From: Nocardia vinacea
Lineage (GTDB): Bacteria > Actinomycetota > Actinomycetes > Mycobacteriales > Mycobacteriaceae
Assembly: GCF_035920345.1 (NCBI RefSeq)
Contig: NZ_CP109149.1
Location: forward strand, 6,944,001-7,008,000
Direction: 5' to 3'
DNA: 64,000 nucleotides
The position numbers were made by a program, and so were the translations under genes. Of this stretch, positions 35,765 through 44,534 are shown one piece after another (the stretch's first letter is position 1; the number at the start of each line of letters is the position of its first letter). The notes under the pieces are model-generated. The model did no database searches. It was given only the letters and a program-made list of their open reading frames with translations, and had not been told where the DNA came from.

Positions 35765-35986
35765 CATCGTCAATCTCCGCTGGTGGCAGTCAGAATCGGC
35801 CGATTCGTCGTCGGGAAGAGACGCGAGACCGACCGCCACTCAACAATCTCGACTCGATCGTGGCTGGCCCCGCCTGGGACACCCTCGAGGGTTCCACTCG
35901 GATGAGCACTCGCGAACGCGTTCGGTGCTGTCGGGCTCTGGACCGGACACCACCTCACGCCCTTCAGCGATCAGAGCCACGGTCAG

Positions 35987-36220
35987 TCATCTGTTCTGTT
36001 TCTTCGACTTGATCGGCTTCTTCTTTGTCTTCGGCTTGTCGTGGTCTGGCTCCCACTCATAGCCCGCCAGGTTCTGCTCGCAGTGCCAGTTTTCGACCAA
36101 AACATCGCCTTGGTCTCGTTCGCACCAGCGTTCCGTCTTGCCACACGCAGTGAGGCCGAATCCAGCGGCTACCGCGATTGCTACGGTGATCACGGTGGCG
36201 CGGAATCGGGTGTTACGCAT
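35987..36220 (-). CDS. Small lipoprotein
   Basis: A 77-aa lipoprotein: MRNTRFRATVITVAIAVAAG then lipobox LTAC (Cys27), CERDQGDVLVENWHCEQNL with two further Cys residues, and a Lys-rich tail (KPKTKKKPIKSKKQ). The ATG at 36220 has GGAGA seven bases upstream. A longer in-frame reading to 36340 would bury the signal peptide. Overlaps the preceding small gene candidate by 8 bp. Function unknown. Confidence 0.7.
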   Translation of the reverse strand: MRNTRFRATVITVAIAVAAGFGLTACGKTERWCERDQGDVLVENWHCEQNLAGYEWEPDHDKPKTKKKPIKSKKQNR

Positions 36221-36458
36221 TGGGGTTTCTCCGATCTCGGTAGTTGAGTTCGGGCGCCAGTCCTCGTCGATGATCTCGGCGACCGACTGCACGTGCGTCG
36301 GTGAAGGAATCGTGGTCATCCTCACCCGATGACACAGCAACTTCGGCCAGGGTGGCCGGAACCCGAGCCTCCACCGAATCCATGAGCCACAGCAACGAAG
36401 GCGGCTGAGTCGAGTATCTGCTGGTCAGTATCAGAGTCGGAACGCATATGAAATCCAT
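36213..36458 (-). CDS. Small hypothetical protein, 8-bp overlap with lipoprotein gene
   Basis: An 81-aa candidate (MDFICVPTLILTSRYST; LLWLMDSVEARVPATLAEV; SSGEDDHDSF). Codon use looks coding and the stop lies inside the start of the lipoprotein gene, suggesting coupling. The RBS is weak. Immediately upstream (36520-36600, another frame) is a fragment reading GAVGWFGIPTEPDVRYSLTNR then stop, so the whole stretch may be a decayed larger gene. Confidence 0.35.
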   Translation of the reverse strand: MDFICVPTLILTSRYSTQPPSLLWLMDSVEARVPATLAEVAVSSGEDDHDSFTDARAVGRRDHRRGLAPELNYRDRRNPNA

Positions 36459-36951
36459 TGATAGATCGCCGGTTTGGGCACCATCATCGCCAGTGGGCCT
36501 TGCAGGAACCTTAACGATTGGTGAGTGAGTACCGGACGTCCGGTTCCGTGGGGATACCGAACCAACCGACGGCGCCCACATCCGCAGGGAGTACGCGTTC
36601 CGTTCAGCGGCCGCCATGCTGCCCATCACACCGTCGGCCGGTGCCTGGTAACCATCACGCTATCCAGTCGGTGAATATGCCCGGCGTTCAACTGGACGGT
36701 CAGCGTCAAAGCGGTTCAGGGCGCCTCCTGCTAATCCGCGGCCAGCATTCGCTCGAGCTCATCCCATCCTTCGGCGGTGGACTGGCGACGGACTTGCACA
36801 GCGCGCGTACTCGATAGCCAGGCAACCCATCCGCAGTGCCGATGGAATTCATGTGGCGCAACGCTGTCCAACGTTGTTCGTCGTCCAGCATGACGAACCG
36901 GGACAGCGTTTTGCCCGCCGCTGCCGCACCCGCCAATGCGTGCGCGGCGAG
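36459..36951. other. Stretch with decayed coding fragments
   Basis: No intact gene. On the minus strand two adjacent frames read QRWTALRHMNSIGTADGLPG (36770-36890) and EGWDELERMLAAD (36733-36775), which look like parts of one protein split by a frameshift. The GAVGWFGIPTEPDV fragment lies near 36550. No family could be assigned. Confidence 0.35.
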
Positions 36952-37641
36952 CTAACGCAGGTGGGCCAGCAGAGTCTTCATCTGGTGCTCGCATTGTTGC
37001 TTTACCTCGTCGCTGGTGAGGTGACCGGCGCGATCGCGCACAGTGAAGGTCGTAGTCGCGAACAGGTTTCCGTCAGCGACGGCGATCTCGATGCTGAATT
37101 TGTGAGACTCCGAATTCGAATCTCGATCCCGCAGCACGGCCAGGGCTTGCACTTCCGAACCCATATCGTCGAGGTTTTCGGTCCTCACTGCGGCACCGAC
37201 CGCGGCGCGTTTGATTTTGTCGAACTCGGCGTTCCCACCGGCGGGGTCGAGCGTGTAATCGACCCACATCTGCAACGTAGCTGAGGCATCGACCCCGGCG
37301 AAATCGGCTCGACATTCCAGTCGGCTGTCCGCCACATCACCGGCGACGAGCTCTGCCCCCGTCGGGGGCTCCGTCTGCCGCATGCCCTGCTGGTCGATCG
37401 CGGACAGGTCCAACGCCGCACAGGCGTGTGAAACCTTGCCCGGCCGATATTTCACAGCTGCCGTCGGCTGTACCGGTACGACAGGGTTGGGTCGAAAGGG
37501 ACCGCCGGGATGGTAGCCGGTAATGACAAATACGGCGGTCACCACAGACACGACGAAAACCGTGGCGGCTGCGCCGACCTTGTACCAGGGCTGTGCGCTT
37601 CGTGTGGGAACCGGCACGTCGCGTGAACCATCGGTAGTCAT
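36952..37641 (-). CDS. Membrane-anchored DUF3558-like envelope protein
   Basis: A 229-aa protein with one N-terminal transmembrane segment (VGAAATVFVVSVVTAVFVI, ~21-40) and an extracytoplasmic domain: SHACAALDLSAIDQ, SRLECRADF, MWVDYTLDP, and VKQQCEHQMKTLLAHL. The CAALDLS opening and spaced cysteines resemble DUF3558-type domains, usually lipid-anchored. The start overlaps the stop of the companion gene at 37638 (ATGA). The pair looks like an envelope module linked to ESX; the binding partner is unknown. Confidence 0.65.
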   Translation of the reverse strand: MTTDGSRDVPVPTRSAQPWYKVGAAATVFVVSVVTAVFVITGYHPGGPFRPNPVVPVQPTAAVKYRPGKVSHACAALDLSAIDQQGMRQTEPPTGAELVAGDVADSRLECRADFAGVDASATLQMWVDYTLDPAGGNAEFDKIKRAAVGAAVRTENLDDMGSEVQALAVLRDRDSNSESHKFSIEIAVADGNLFATTTFTVRDRAGHLTSDEVKQQCEHQMKTLLAHLR

Positions 37642-38333
37642 CGCAACCGCCCTGCGGCGGTTCGAAGCTGCTGCTCGCAGAGGTCGGCCAGATCGTAGGC
37701 ACTGATCTCCGGCGATCTGAACAAGTCGAATCGGATCTCAACGGAAACGTTGCGCTGAATCAGCCCTGCATCGCATCCGTGCATCGCGATGCCCGAGTCT
37801 TCAACCGAAGCCGACAGATACGCGTCCTCACCGATACCGGGTACCGTTCGTGTGACGATATCGGTCCCGGAGCGCCCCAACACCAGAGTGCGTGCCCTGT
37901 CGTACTCCGGGCGCAGATCAGTCGTCTCGGTGCGCCGGTCGGATACCTCCACCTTCAGATTCACCATGGCGTGGTCCAACTCGACATTGTCACAGTAGAG
38001 CGCCACCGGGGGTGCGATATCGACCTTTCCGGACACGGGCGTCTGTTTCGCCGGGCCCGCGACCCGCTCGAAAAGGGACAGATCGATCATGGCGCAAGGG
38101 TTTCCAAGACCATCGACGGTGTACAGCGCGGGCTGATCGGCTGTCCTCACCCAGGCCGTTACCCCCGTGAAGACGAACACGACAACGCCAGCGATCATGA
38201 ACCCCGCCGTGATCACCCTGAGCAGCCGATTGCCCGAATCGGTACGCCGCACTAGCGATTGCGGCGTCACCGGGTCGGGATCGGACGAGCTGTCGGATTC
38301 GGCGGATTCACCCGATAGAGCGGGCATCCCCAC
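37638..38333 (-). CDS. Membrane-anchored DUF3558-like envelope protein, companion
   Basis: A 231-aa protein with the same plan as the gene it overlaps: an acidic cytoplasmic N-terminus (ESAESDSSSDPDPVTP), one transmembrane helix (LLRVITAGFMIAGVVVFVFTG, ~38-58), then PCAMIDLSLFERVAG, VALYCDNVELD, HGCDAGLIQ and LADLCEQQLRTAAGRL. The two proteins share the C-terminal CExQLxxxxxxLR pattern and are probably diverged paralogues acting together. First gene of the minus unit. Confidence 0.65.
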   Translation of the reverse strand: MGMPALSGESAESDSSSDPDPVTPQSLVRRTDSGNRLLRVITAGFMIAGVVVFVFTGVTAWVRTADQPALYTVDGLGNPCAMIDLSLFERVAGPAKQTPVSGKVDIAPPVALYCDNVELDHAMVNLKVEVSDRRTETTDLRPEYDRARTLVLGRSGTDIVTRTVPGIGEDAYLSASVEDSGIAMHGCDAGLIQRNVSVEIRFDLFRSPEISAYDLADLCEQQLRTAAGRLR

Positions 38334-38717
38334 CGCCTACTGATCGCCGCGTCACGTGCCAGATCATCATGTTCCTCCCTGTCCCGGTAGCCTGGCTCGC
38401 CCAGCAGCACTTCGGGCGCCGAGCGGTCGACCCAACGATGAGAGTCGGACGTCCACGTCCGACGCCAAACCTTCACTGTCGCTTCGCTACTACCGCATCC
38501 GATTGTTCGCCGACGGTCTTAACCGGCACTTGTAATCTCCATAAAGCTCCCCGATCATCGGCTCCGGTCGGAAATACCACCGGCCACGACCTCCGCACCC
38601 CGATCTGCGAAGGATCCAGCGGGGTCCGGCGATACAAGGCCGGTACCGTCGACCGAACCGGTGAACCTGCCAGGACCGCCCGACGGCCGCGACGGCGAGA
38701 GGAGTGATCCCACCCCG
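38334..38717. promoter_or_regulatory. Divergent promoter region, no gene recognised
   Basis: A 384-bp gap between the divergent envelope genes. No frame shows a recognisable protein. It must contain promoters for both directions. GGAG at 38701-38704 could be the RBS of the ATG at 38718, though the spacing of ~13 is long. Confidence 0.4.
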
Positions 38718-39224
38718 ATGAGGTACCCAACGCCTGGAATCCGGCAGGTGACGCTGGCCTATGTCGTCGCCGGCCTCATGGCCGTGACGGTCGGCATGAC
38801 TGGCTGCAGCAGCGAAACACATAACGGCGACCGACGGCCGCAGCCGACCCAGGCCGCGAACGACACCAACATCGCCAGGGAGGCTTCCGAATTCGGCGGC
38901 ATCGTCATCCCGGAGAATGTTTCCCTGCTCGGCGCCCGATCCGAGCACGGTATCGACACGCTCTACCAGCTCGCGCTATCGACCGATCCCCAGGGTCTTA
39001 CCCTGCTGCTGACCACATCGAAATTCTCCGCGCCGCTGACCAAAGTCTTCGGCGTGGTGGCTCAGACCGCCATCGCGGGGCCTTCCCTGGAGACTTCACC
39101 GTCGATCCTGAAGGCCCAGGACCTCTACCGACGCCCTGATGGAAAGTCGGTCAACCGGATCGTCATCGTGGACGAGCGCGACGCGGCGAGCCGCTTCGTC
39201 CACATCCAGCTGTTCGACACATGA
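38718..39224 (+). CDS. Putative lipoprotein
   Basis: A 168-aa lipoprotein: VTLAYVVAGLMAVTVGMTGC gives a signal peptide with lipobox GMTGC (Cys ~30), followed by a polar linker and a domain (GGIVIPENVSLLGARSEHG; LYQLALSTDPQGLTLLLTTS; NRIVIVDERDAASRFVHIQLFDT) that could be an alpha/beta surface domain. No family recognised. It diverges from the DUF3558-like pair. An in-frame upstream start at 38661 would place the signal peptide too deep. Confidence 0.68.
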   Translation: MRYPTPGIRQVTLAYVVAGLMAVTVGMTGCSSETHNGDRRPQPTQAANDTNIAREASEFGGIVIPENVSLLGARSEHGIDTLYQLALSTDPQGLTLLLTTSKFSAPLTKVFGVVAQTAIAGPSLETSPSILKAQDLYRRPDGKSVNRIVIVDERDAASRFVHIQLFDT

Positions 39225-39329
39225 TCCGCGTCCTCAGCCAGGGCGAGGATCAGGTAGCCCACCAACGCGGCGACGAACAGGAGCAGCAAGAGCACGGCCG
39301 CAGTGCGTTTCTGCCAGTTGACCATCTCC

Positions 39330-39510
39330 GGCATCACCCAGGTCGTGCTCGCCGTCGGCGCCGATGCCGGCCTGCGACCGCACACCCTGCGCCACACCTA
39401 CGACACCCGGCCTGCGCCTCCATCGAAACCAGCGCCCGCTACTTCCGCGCCAGTACTGCCGAACAGGCCGCTGTCATCGAAACCGGCCTCGAGCAGCAGA
39501 TCGGAAGAAC
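39330..39510 (+). pseudogene. Tyrosine recombinase (integrase) fragments
   Basis: GADAGLRPHTLRHTYDT (39355-39410) contains the HxLRHT block around the second catalytic residues of tyrosine recombinases. CASIETSARYFRASTAEQAAVIE (39413-39480, another frame) resembles the end of such integrases. Nothing with the catalytic Tyr joins them, so this is a scar of a former integrative element. Just downstream, 39543-39740 holds a startless coding-like frame (DLERCEGWSLAAVAATEG). Confidence 0.6.
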
Positions 39511-39764
39511 CCATAAACGACTCCCCACACCGGAACCCCCGAGATCGACGCGGCCGACCTCGAACGTTGCGAGGGCTGGAGCCTCGCCGCAGTCGCCGCC
39601 ACAGAAGGCACCGTCGCCGACGCCCGCCAAACGATCTCGCCGAACAACAAAGGTCCGAGGCGACCCACGCACCTGCTGCACGCGTTCACCAACCTCGACG
39701 TCGCCGATCGCACCGCTGCGGTGACAGTCGCGCTTGAACGGAGGCCGCTGCGGTTGAACGGTCC

Positions 39765-40316
39765 TCAGTCGGCGAGGTAGCGCAGCATCACCACAGTGTT
39801 GAAGTGCCTCGTCTCGGCCAATCGGAGCTGGCTGCGCTTGTCCAGTGACGGGAACATCGGTGTGCCGCCGCCGAGCACCACGGGCGAGACGAACAGCTGG
39901 TACTCGTCGATGAGCCCGTGCGGCATCAGCGAGGCCGCGAGGCTCGCGCCACCGACCTCCATGACGCCATCGCCTCCGGCCTTCAGCCTGCAGACCTCCT
40001 CGACCGCGTTCTCACTGACCAGGGTGCTGTTCCAATGGACCTCGGTGAGCGTCCGGGAGAAGACCACCTTGGGCTTCTCCATCCAGAGCCCGCCGAACTC
40101 ACGCTCGATGCGCGACGCGTCCTCGGGCACGTGCGGCCAGTACTCGGCCATCAGCTCATACAGGCGACGACCGTGCAGCGAGACCTCGATATCGCGGTAG
40201 CGGTCGTTGTGGAACTGGTGCAGCTCCTCGTCCGGGACAGCCCAGTCGATGCTGCCGTCGCGGTCGTTGACGAAGCCGTCCAGGGACACACCGAACCCGT
40301 AGATCAGTTTCCTCAT
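39765..40316 (-). CDS. RibD C-terminal / dihydrofolate reductase-like protein
   Basis: A 183-aa single-domain RibD_C protein with normal length: MRKLIYGFGVSLDGFVND, SLHGRRLYELMAEYWP, KVVFSRTLTEVHWNS, GVMEVGGASLAASLM, YQLFVSPVVLGGGTPMF and a final VVMLRYLA strand. Predicted NADPH-dependent reductase acting on a small cyclic substrate; physiological role unknown. Distinct from the extended family member at 24773. No coupling with neighbours. Confidence 0.85.
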   Translation of the reverse strand: MRKLIYGFGVSLDGFVNDRDGSIDWAVPDEELHQFHNDRYRDIEVSLHGRRLYELMAEYWPHVPEDASRIEREFGGLWMEKPKVVFSRTLTEVHWNSTLVSENAVEEVCRLKAGGDGVMEVGGASLAASLMPHGLIDEYQLFVSPVVLGGGTPMFPSLDKRSQLRLAETRHFNTVVMLRYLAD

Positions 40317-41200
40317 AACCGGGCAGACCTCCTACACGCTCGAAACTCATCGGACCTCACCAGGCGTTAAACCATATCCATTGGCTTCTCGGCGATCTCA
40401 CCAGTCGGCGACCCCATGTCCGACAGCCGGGTACGACAGACTCCGGCGAGGTCGTCGGCCCCGGCGAAGCCCGTCCTGTGCCAGCTCGCAACAGTGCAGG
40501 ACCCGCCGGAAGTCACCAAGGCGCGCGTGACACATGGCGGCGCCCAGCACCGCGTCACCCCATTCCGCTGCCACCTCACAGGATGCCGCAGCCCACGGCT
40601 CGCCCCGCGCACCAGACTCCGCACGGGCACGCAGTCTGCCCGCCACAGCGGGCCCATGCCCAAGAACCCACAACGCATATCCCAACTCCGCAACCTAGCC
40701 CCGCACACCGCAACCAATCCCTAAGCAGAACAAATATTGTCCGTTCCAGTTGCGGACCGCGACTAACTGACCTGCTCCCGAAAGGTTGCCGAACAGTTCG
40801 GCAGCGCGAGTGTTCCGATCTACTTTGCGGATCGGGGGACCTCCGCCGGTCAGACCGAGTGATCCGGGGACGCAGGCAACGGAAACGATCGGGTTCCCAC
40901 TGGTCACCACCAGCACACCGAAACCTATGTCCACCGAACCCACCCACGAAAGCCAACCCGAACACCCAAATGCCGGCCCGAACAGGAGCGGACAGGTTTC
41001 CGGACGATGCGGGATTGCAGCGAAGCTAGTGGTGCGTCCGTGCGAAAACGCCGCTGACGCGACTCCTGTGCGGGGTGACAGGTGAGACTCATACTTCTCC
41101 GGCGCCCGGCGTACGATAGCGGTGGCTGATCCGGGGTCGGTGGCCCCGCCGGTCGGCGACCGAGGTGGATGCGAGGAAGTGGCTCACAAGGGAGCTGAGT
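40317..41200. other. Long gene-free stretch upstream of the P450 cassette
   Basis: About 880 bp with no convincing gene. Several overlapping frames are open on both strands, but their compositions (Arg-, Ser- and Pro-rich) are those of shadow frames. It contains copy A of a direct repeat (40603-40737). TACGAT at ~41110 could be a -10 element for the ferredoxin gene 90 bp downstream. Confidence 0.45.
40603..40737. repeat. ~135-bp direct repeat, copy A (partner at 44221-44374)
   Basis: Shares long blocks with 44221-44374 in the same orientation: CCCGCGCACCAGACTC, GCACGGGCACGCAGTCTGCC, GAACCCACAACGCATA, CCCAACTCCGCAACC and CACACCGCAACCAATCCCTA followed by AGAACAAATAT. Differences are small indels. 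The two copies bracket the ferredoxin/reductase/P450 genes. Confidence 0.85.
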
Positions 41201-41416
41201 ATGCGCATCGTAGTGGATCTGAACAAGTGTCTGGGATACGCGCAGTGTGTCCCGCTGGCGCCGGATGTGCTGAAGCTGCTCGGTGACGAGGCGCTCGCCT
41301 ACGATCCCAACCCTGATGAATCCCAACGCCAGCGGGTACTGAGGGCGGCGGCGGCCTGTCCGGTTCAGGCGATCATCGTGGAGACCTACACTCCCGCTGA
41401 GGATGACCCGATGTGA
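41201..41416 (+). CDS. 3Fe-4S ferredoxin for cytochrome P450
   Basis: A 71-aa soluble electron carrier. Cys10, Cys16 and Cys53 (KCLGYAQC and ACPVQA) give the three-cysteine pattern of 3Fe-4S P450 ferredoxins; the second cysteine of a 4Fe-4S motif is replaced by Gly12/Tyr13. The ATG at 41201 follows GGGAG by six bases; an upstream GTG adds non-homologous residues. It overlaps the reductase gene by 4 bp (GTGA) and passes electrons from it to the P450 encoded next. Confidence 0.9.
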   Translation: MRIVVDLNKCLGYAQCVPLAPDVLKLLGDEALAYDPNPDESQRQRVLRAAAACPVQAIIVETYTPAEDDPM

Positions 41417-42813
41417 GCGCGGCATCACTGGTCGCCGAGCTGGTGGCAGCGTTTCGCGCGGAAGGCCGCATCGTGATCGTGGGCGCCTCGCTGGCCGGGT
41501 TGCGCGCCGCGGAAGCGTTGCGAGAGCGCGGTTTCCGCGGCAAGCTCACGGTGATCGGCGACGAGCCGCACGAGCCCTACGATCGTCCGCCGCTGTCGAA
41601 GCAGGTGCTCGAGGGATGGGTACACCCCGATCACACCAGGCTCCCGCGGCGGCGGGCCGTCGACGCCGACTGGCGGCTGGGGGTCGCCGCCACCGGCCTG
41701 GACCGGGTCAACCGCCAGGTGCTGCTGGCCAACGGGGACAAGGTCGACTACGACCGGCTGCTGATCGCCACCGGGGTGCGAGCGCGGCAGTGGATCAATC
41801 CTCGAGAAGCCGCGCTCGACGGCGTTTTCACAGTGCGAACCTGCGATGACGCCGCACGCCTGCAGGCCGCACTACACGCCGCCCCTCGACGGGTCCTCAT
41901 CATCGGGTCAGGATTCATCGGATCGGAGATGGCCTCGGTGTGTCGCAAGCTGGGCCTGCCGGTGACCGTCACCGAACGCGCCGACGGGCCGCTGGTCGGC
42001 GCACTGGGCGGGGTGATCGGTGATATCGCCGCCAGGATGCACCGCGATGCGGGCGTCGACCTGCGCACCGGGGTCGCGGTCGAGGCGCTGGAGGCAGATG
42101 ACGGCGGCCACGTGCGGCGGGCTCGGCTTTCCGACGGAGCCACCCTCGATGTCGACGTCGTGGTCGCGTCACTGGGCTCGATCCGCAACGTCGAGTGGCT
42201 CGAGGGCGCCGGGCTGGCCAGCGGCTTCTGGGGGGTGGGGTGCGACGCCGGCTGCCGCGCGTTCGACATCAACGGCGTAGTGACCGACAACATCTTCGTC
42301 GCCGGCGACATCGCCCGCGCCCCGCACGTGCTCTACGAATACCAGTTCATCTCCATGGAGCACTGGGACAACGCGGTGTCCGGAGCTCAGGTAGCTGCCA
42401 ACAACATGATCAACCTGGAGACCGAGCGGTGCCCGCACCTTCCACTGCCGATGTTCTGGTCGGCCCAGTTCGGCGTCAACATCAAGGGTGTGGGGGTGTG
42501 CTCCTTCGGCGACGAGATCGTGTTCACCCAAGGTTCGCCTGACCAGCGCCGCTTCGCCGCCGCGTACGGCCGTCGGGGGCGCATCGTCGGCGCCGTCACG
42601 TTCGACCACGGCAAGTGGCTGGACTATTACGGCGCTCTCATCGAGCGGTCGGCGCCGTTCCCGCCGCCACTACCGGGCTACGACCGCCCCGGGGACATGA
42701 CCCCGATCCCGGCGCGCTTCCCGGATCCGCGCGTGCCCACCGAGATTCCCACCGTCGTGCTCACCGGTCACGACCCGACCACGCGAGGTGCCGAGTTTCG
42801 TCGGCGGAGCTGA
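41413..42813 (+). CDS. Ferredoxin reductase, FAD/NAD(P)-dependent
   Basis: A 466-aa flavoprotein. An FAD-binding Rossmann motif VIVGASLAGLRAAEAL lies near residues 21-36, EPYDRPPLSK near 54-63, a second dinucleotide-binding motif VLIIGSGFIGSEMASV near 160, NIFVAGDIA near 295, and a C-terminal Reductase_C region (FWSAQFGVNIKGVG). It oxidises NAD(P)H and reduces the 3Fe-4S ferredoxin. The first ~17 residues before the FAD motif are longer than usual, so translation may begin a little downstream. Coupled to the ferredoxin gene. Confidence 0.9.
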   Translation: MSAASLVAELVAAFRAEGRIVIVGASLAGLRAAEALRERGFRGKLTVIGDEPHEPYDRPPLSKQVLEGWVHPDHTRLPRRRAVDADWRLGVAATGLDRVNRQVLLANGDKVDYDRLLIATGVRARQWINPREAALDGVFTVRTCDDAARLQAALHAAPRRVLIIGSGFIGSEMASVCRKLGLPVTVTERADGPLVGALGGVIGDIAARMHRDAGVDLRTGVAVEALEADDGGHVRRARLSDGATLDVDVVVASLGSIRNVEWLEGAGLASGFWGVGCDAGCRAFDINGVVTDNIFVAGDIARAPHVLYEYQFISMEHWDNAVSGAQVAANNMINLETERCPHLPLPMFWSAQFGVNIKGVGVCSFGDEIVFTQGSPDQRRFAAAYGRRGRIVGAVTFDHGKWLDYYGALIERSAPFPPPLPGYDRPGDMTPIPARFPDPRVPTEIPTVVLTGHDPTTRGAEFRRRS

Positions 42814-42850
42814 CATCGCACGCCACTGCCCGCCGAATCAAGGAGGGATT

Positions 42851-44128
42851 ATGACCGCAGAGACTGCCTGGGCGGAGGCGATGACCTACGACAACCGCGC
42901 CGATCCATACCCGTTCTTCGCCGAGCTTCGCAAAACTCCCGTCGTGCAGGTGGCCGACAACCTCTATGTCGTCACCGGCTACCGCGAACTGCTCGCGCTC
43001 GCGCACGACCCCCGGATCAGTTCCGACATCCGCCGCAGCCCACTGGCAGCCCACCTGGCCGGCGACGCCGAACCACCCGCGGGCGTCGAAGACTTGCAGG
43101 CGCACGGCGGCCGCAAACCGAGCATCATCGTGTCCGATCCGCCGGACCACGACCGGGCCCGCCGGCAGGTGATGCGCCACTTCGGGCCGCCACACTCGCC
43201 CGACCTAATCCCCAGCATGGAGCCCAGCATCGTCGGACTGTGCAACAAGCTGCTCGACGACATCAAAGCCCGAGAATCAACCAGGTTCGACGTGGTCGAC
43301 GACTACGCCTATCCCGTACCAATGACAATGATCTGCAAAATCCTCGGGGTCCCCCGCGCCGACGAACCAACCTTTCACCTCTGGATTCGTGACCTGTTGA
43401 CCGGCCTGGATCTGGGCCCGGATGCCACCACCGACGAAGGACAGGCCCGCGCAGCACAAGGCCGAGCCGCCGGTGCGGCACTGCGGCACTACCTCGCCGA
43501 GCTGATCGAGCAATACCGTCACCAGCCCGGAGATGGACTGCTGTCGGACCTGGTCAACGACACCGAAGGGCCCGACGGTCCGATGTCACCGCAAGAGGCG
43601 GTATCCAATGCGCAGTTGTTGCTCGTCGCCGGCCACGACTCCACGGTCAACACCATCGCCAACTGTGTGATGACCCTGCTACGCAACCCCGGCTCGTTCG
43701 AACTGCTGCGGCAGCGCCCGGAACTAATTCCACGCGCCATCGAAGAAGTCCAGCGACTGCAGTCGGCCGTGCAGTTCTTCCCCAGCCGCAGCGCCACCGA
43801 CGACATCGAGATCGCCGACACCGTCATCCCGAAGGGCGCGGCGGTCCACCTGATGTACAGCGCCGCCAACCGCGACCCCACCCGCTTCGCCAACCCCGAC
43901 CAGTACGACCCCGAACGCCCCGACAACGAGCACCTCGGCTGGGGCAGCGGAATCCACACCTGCATCGGCGGCCCGCTGGCGCGGCTCGAAGTCAACCTCA
44001 CACTGGAAACCTTCCTGCGCCGCGTGCAGAGCCCCCGCCTGGTTGACGACCCACCGCCATATCGCCGAAGCCATATCTTCCGCGGACCCCTACACCTCAT
44101 GATCGACGTCGACCACATCACCGAATGA
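42851..44128 (+). CDS. Cytochrome P450 monooxygenase
   Basis: A 425-aa soluble bacterial P450. Oxygen-activating I-helix AGHDST (260-265), K-helix ExxR at Glu299-Arg302 (EEVQR), and heme loop GWGSGIHTCIGG with Cys371 as the axial thiolate. The ATG at 42851 directly follows AGGAGGGATT, an ideal RBS. With the ferredoxin and reductase genes just upstream it makes a complete three-component system. Substrate unknown: no biosynthetic partner genes adjoin it. CYP family not assigned. Confidence 0.93.
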   Translation: MTAETAWAEAMTYDNRADPYPFFAELRKTPVVQVADNLYVVTGYRELLALAHDPRISSDIRRSPLAAHLAGDAEPPAGVEDLQAHGGRKPSIIVSDPPDHDRARRQVMRHFGPPHSPDLIPSMEPSIVGLCNKLLDDIKARESTRFDVVDDYAYPVPMTMICKILGVPRADEPTFHLWIRDLLTGLDLGPDATTDEGQARAAQGRAAGAALRHYLAELIEQYRHQPGDGLLSDLVNDTEGPDGPMSPQEAVSNAQLLLVAGHDSTVNTIANCVMTLLRNPGSFELLRQRPELIPRAIEEVQRLQSAVQFFPSRSATDDIEIADTVIPKGAAVHLMYSAANRDPTRFANPDQYDPERPDNEHLGWGSGIHTCIGGPLARLEVNLTLETFLRRVQSPRLVDDPPPYRRSHIFRGPLHLMIDVDHITE

Positions 44129-44220
44129 CGACACATCATCAAGTCGTCGCCCACCCCTTGCTCACCCGAATCGACGCCGACATAGGCGATCTCGAACTCA
44201 CCGCCCTCCCTCTGCATCGC

Positions 44221-44374
44221 CCCCGCGCACCAGACTCAGGCTTCGCACGGGCACGCAGTCTGCCCGCAACAGCGCGCCTATGCCCCCAGAACCCACAACG
44301 CATACCCCAACTCCGCAACCCTCCCCGCAAACTACCCCCACACACCGCAACCAATCCCTAAACAGAACAAATAT
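44221..44374. repeat. ~150-bp direct repeat, copy B (partner at 40603-40737)
   Basis: Second copy of the repeat before the ferredoxin gene, beginning ~90 bp after the P450 stop and ending with AGAACAAATAT. Two insertions relative to copy A (near 44240 and 44325) account for its greater length. Both copies are outside the genes, so the cassette lies exactly between them. Confidence 0.85.
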
Positions 44375-44534
44375 CCACACACCCTCAAATTCCCCTCCAC
44401 ACCCAATTACAACAGGCAGACCTTTTGCATCAAGGATAACAATTATATAACGACCAGGACTTTTGATGCGTTTGCCACTAAATAGGTGAACTGCGAGCCT
44501 AGATTTTATAGCAGATGTCGTGCTTCCTGGAGGT
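44375..44534. promoter_or_regulatory. AT-rich region upstream of the relaxase, candidate oriT/promoter
   Basis: This 160-bp stretch is clearly richer in A and T than its surroundings. It holds an imperfect inverted repeat (TTTTGCATCAA at ~44413 and TTTTGATGCG at ~44462) around ATTATATAACG, and ends with CTGGAGG, the RBS of the relaxase gene. MobF relaxases often have their nic site just upstream, so an oriT here is a reasonable guess; no conserved nic sequence could be verified. Confidence 0.4.

Noticed and set aside
40398..40685. A 95-aa minus-strand frame in the gap before the P450 cassette
   Set aside because: It runs across the direct repeat copy A; the other repeat copy does not keep the frame, so coding is unlikely.
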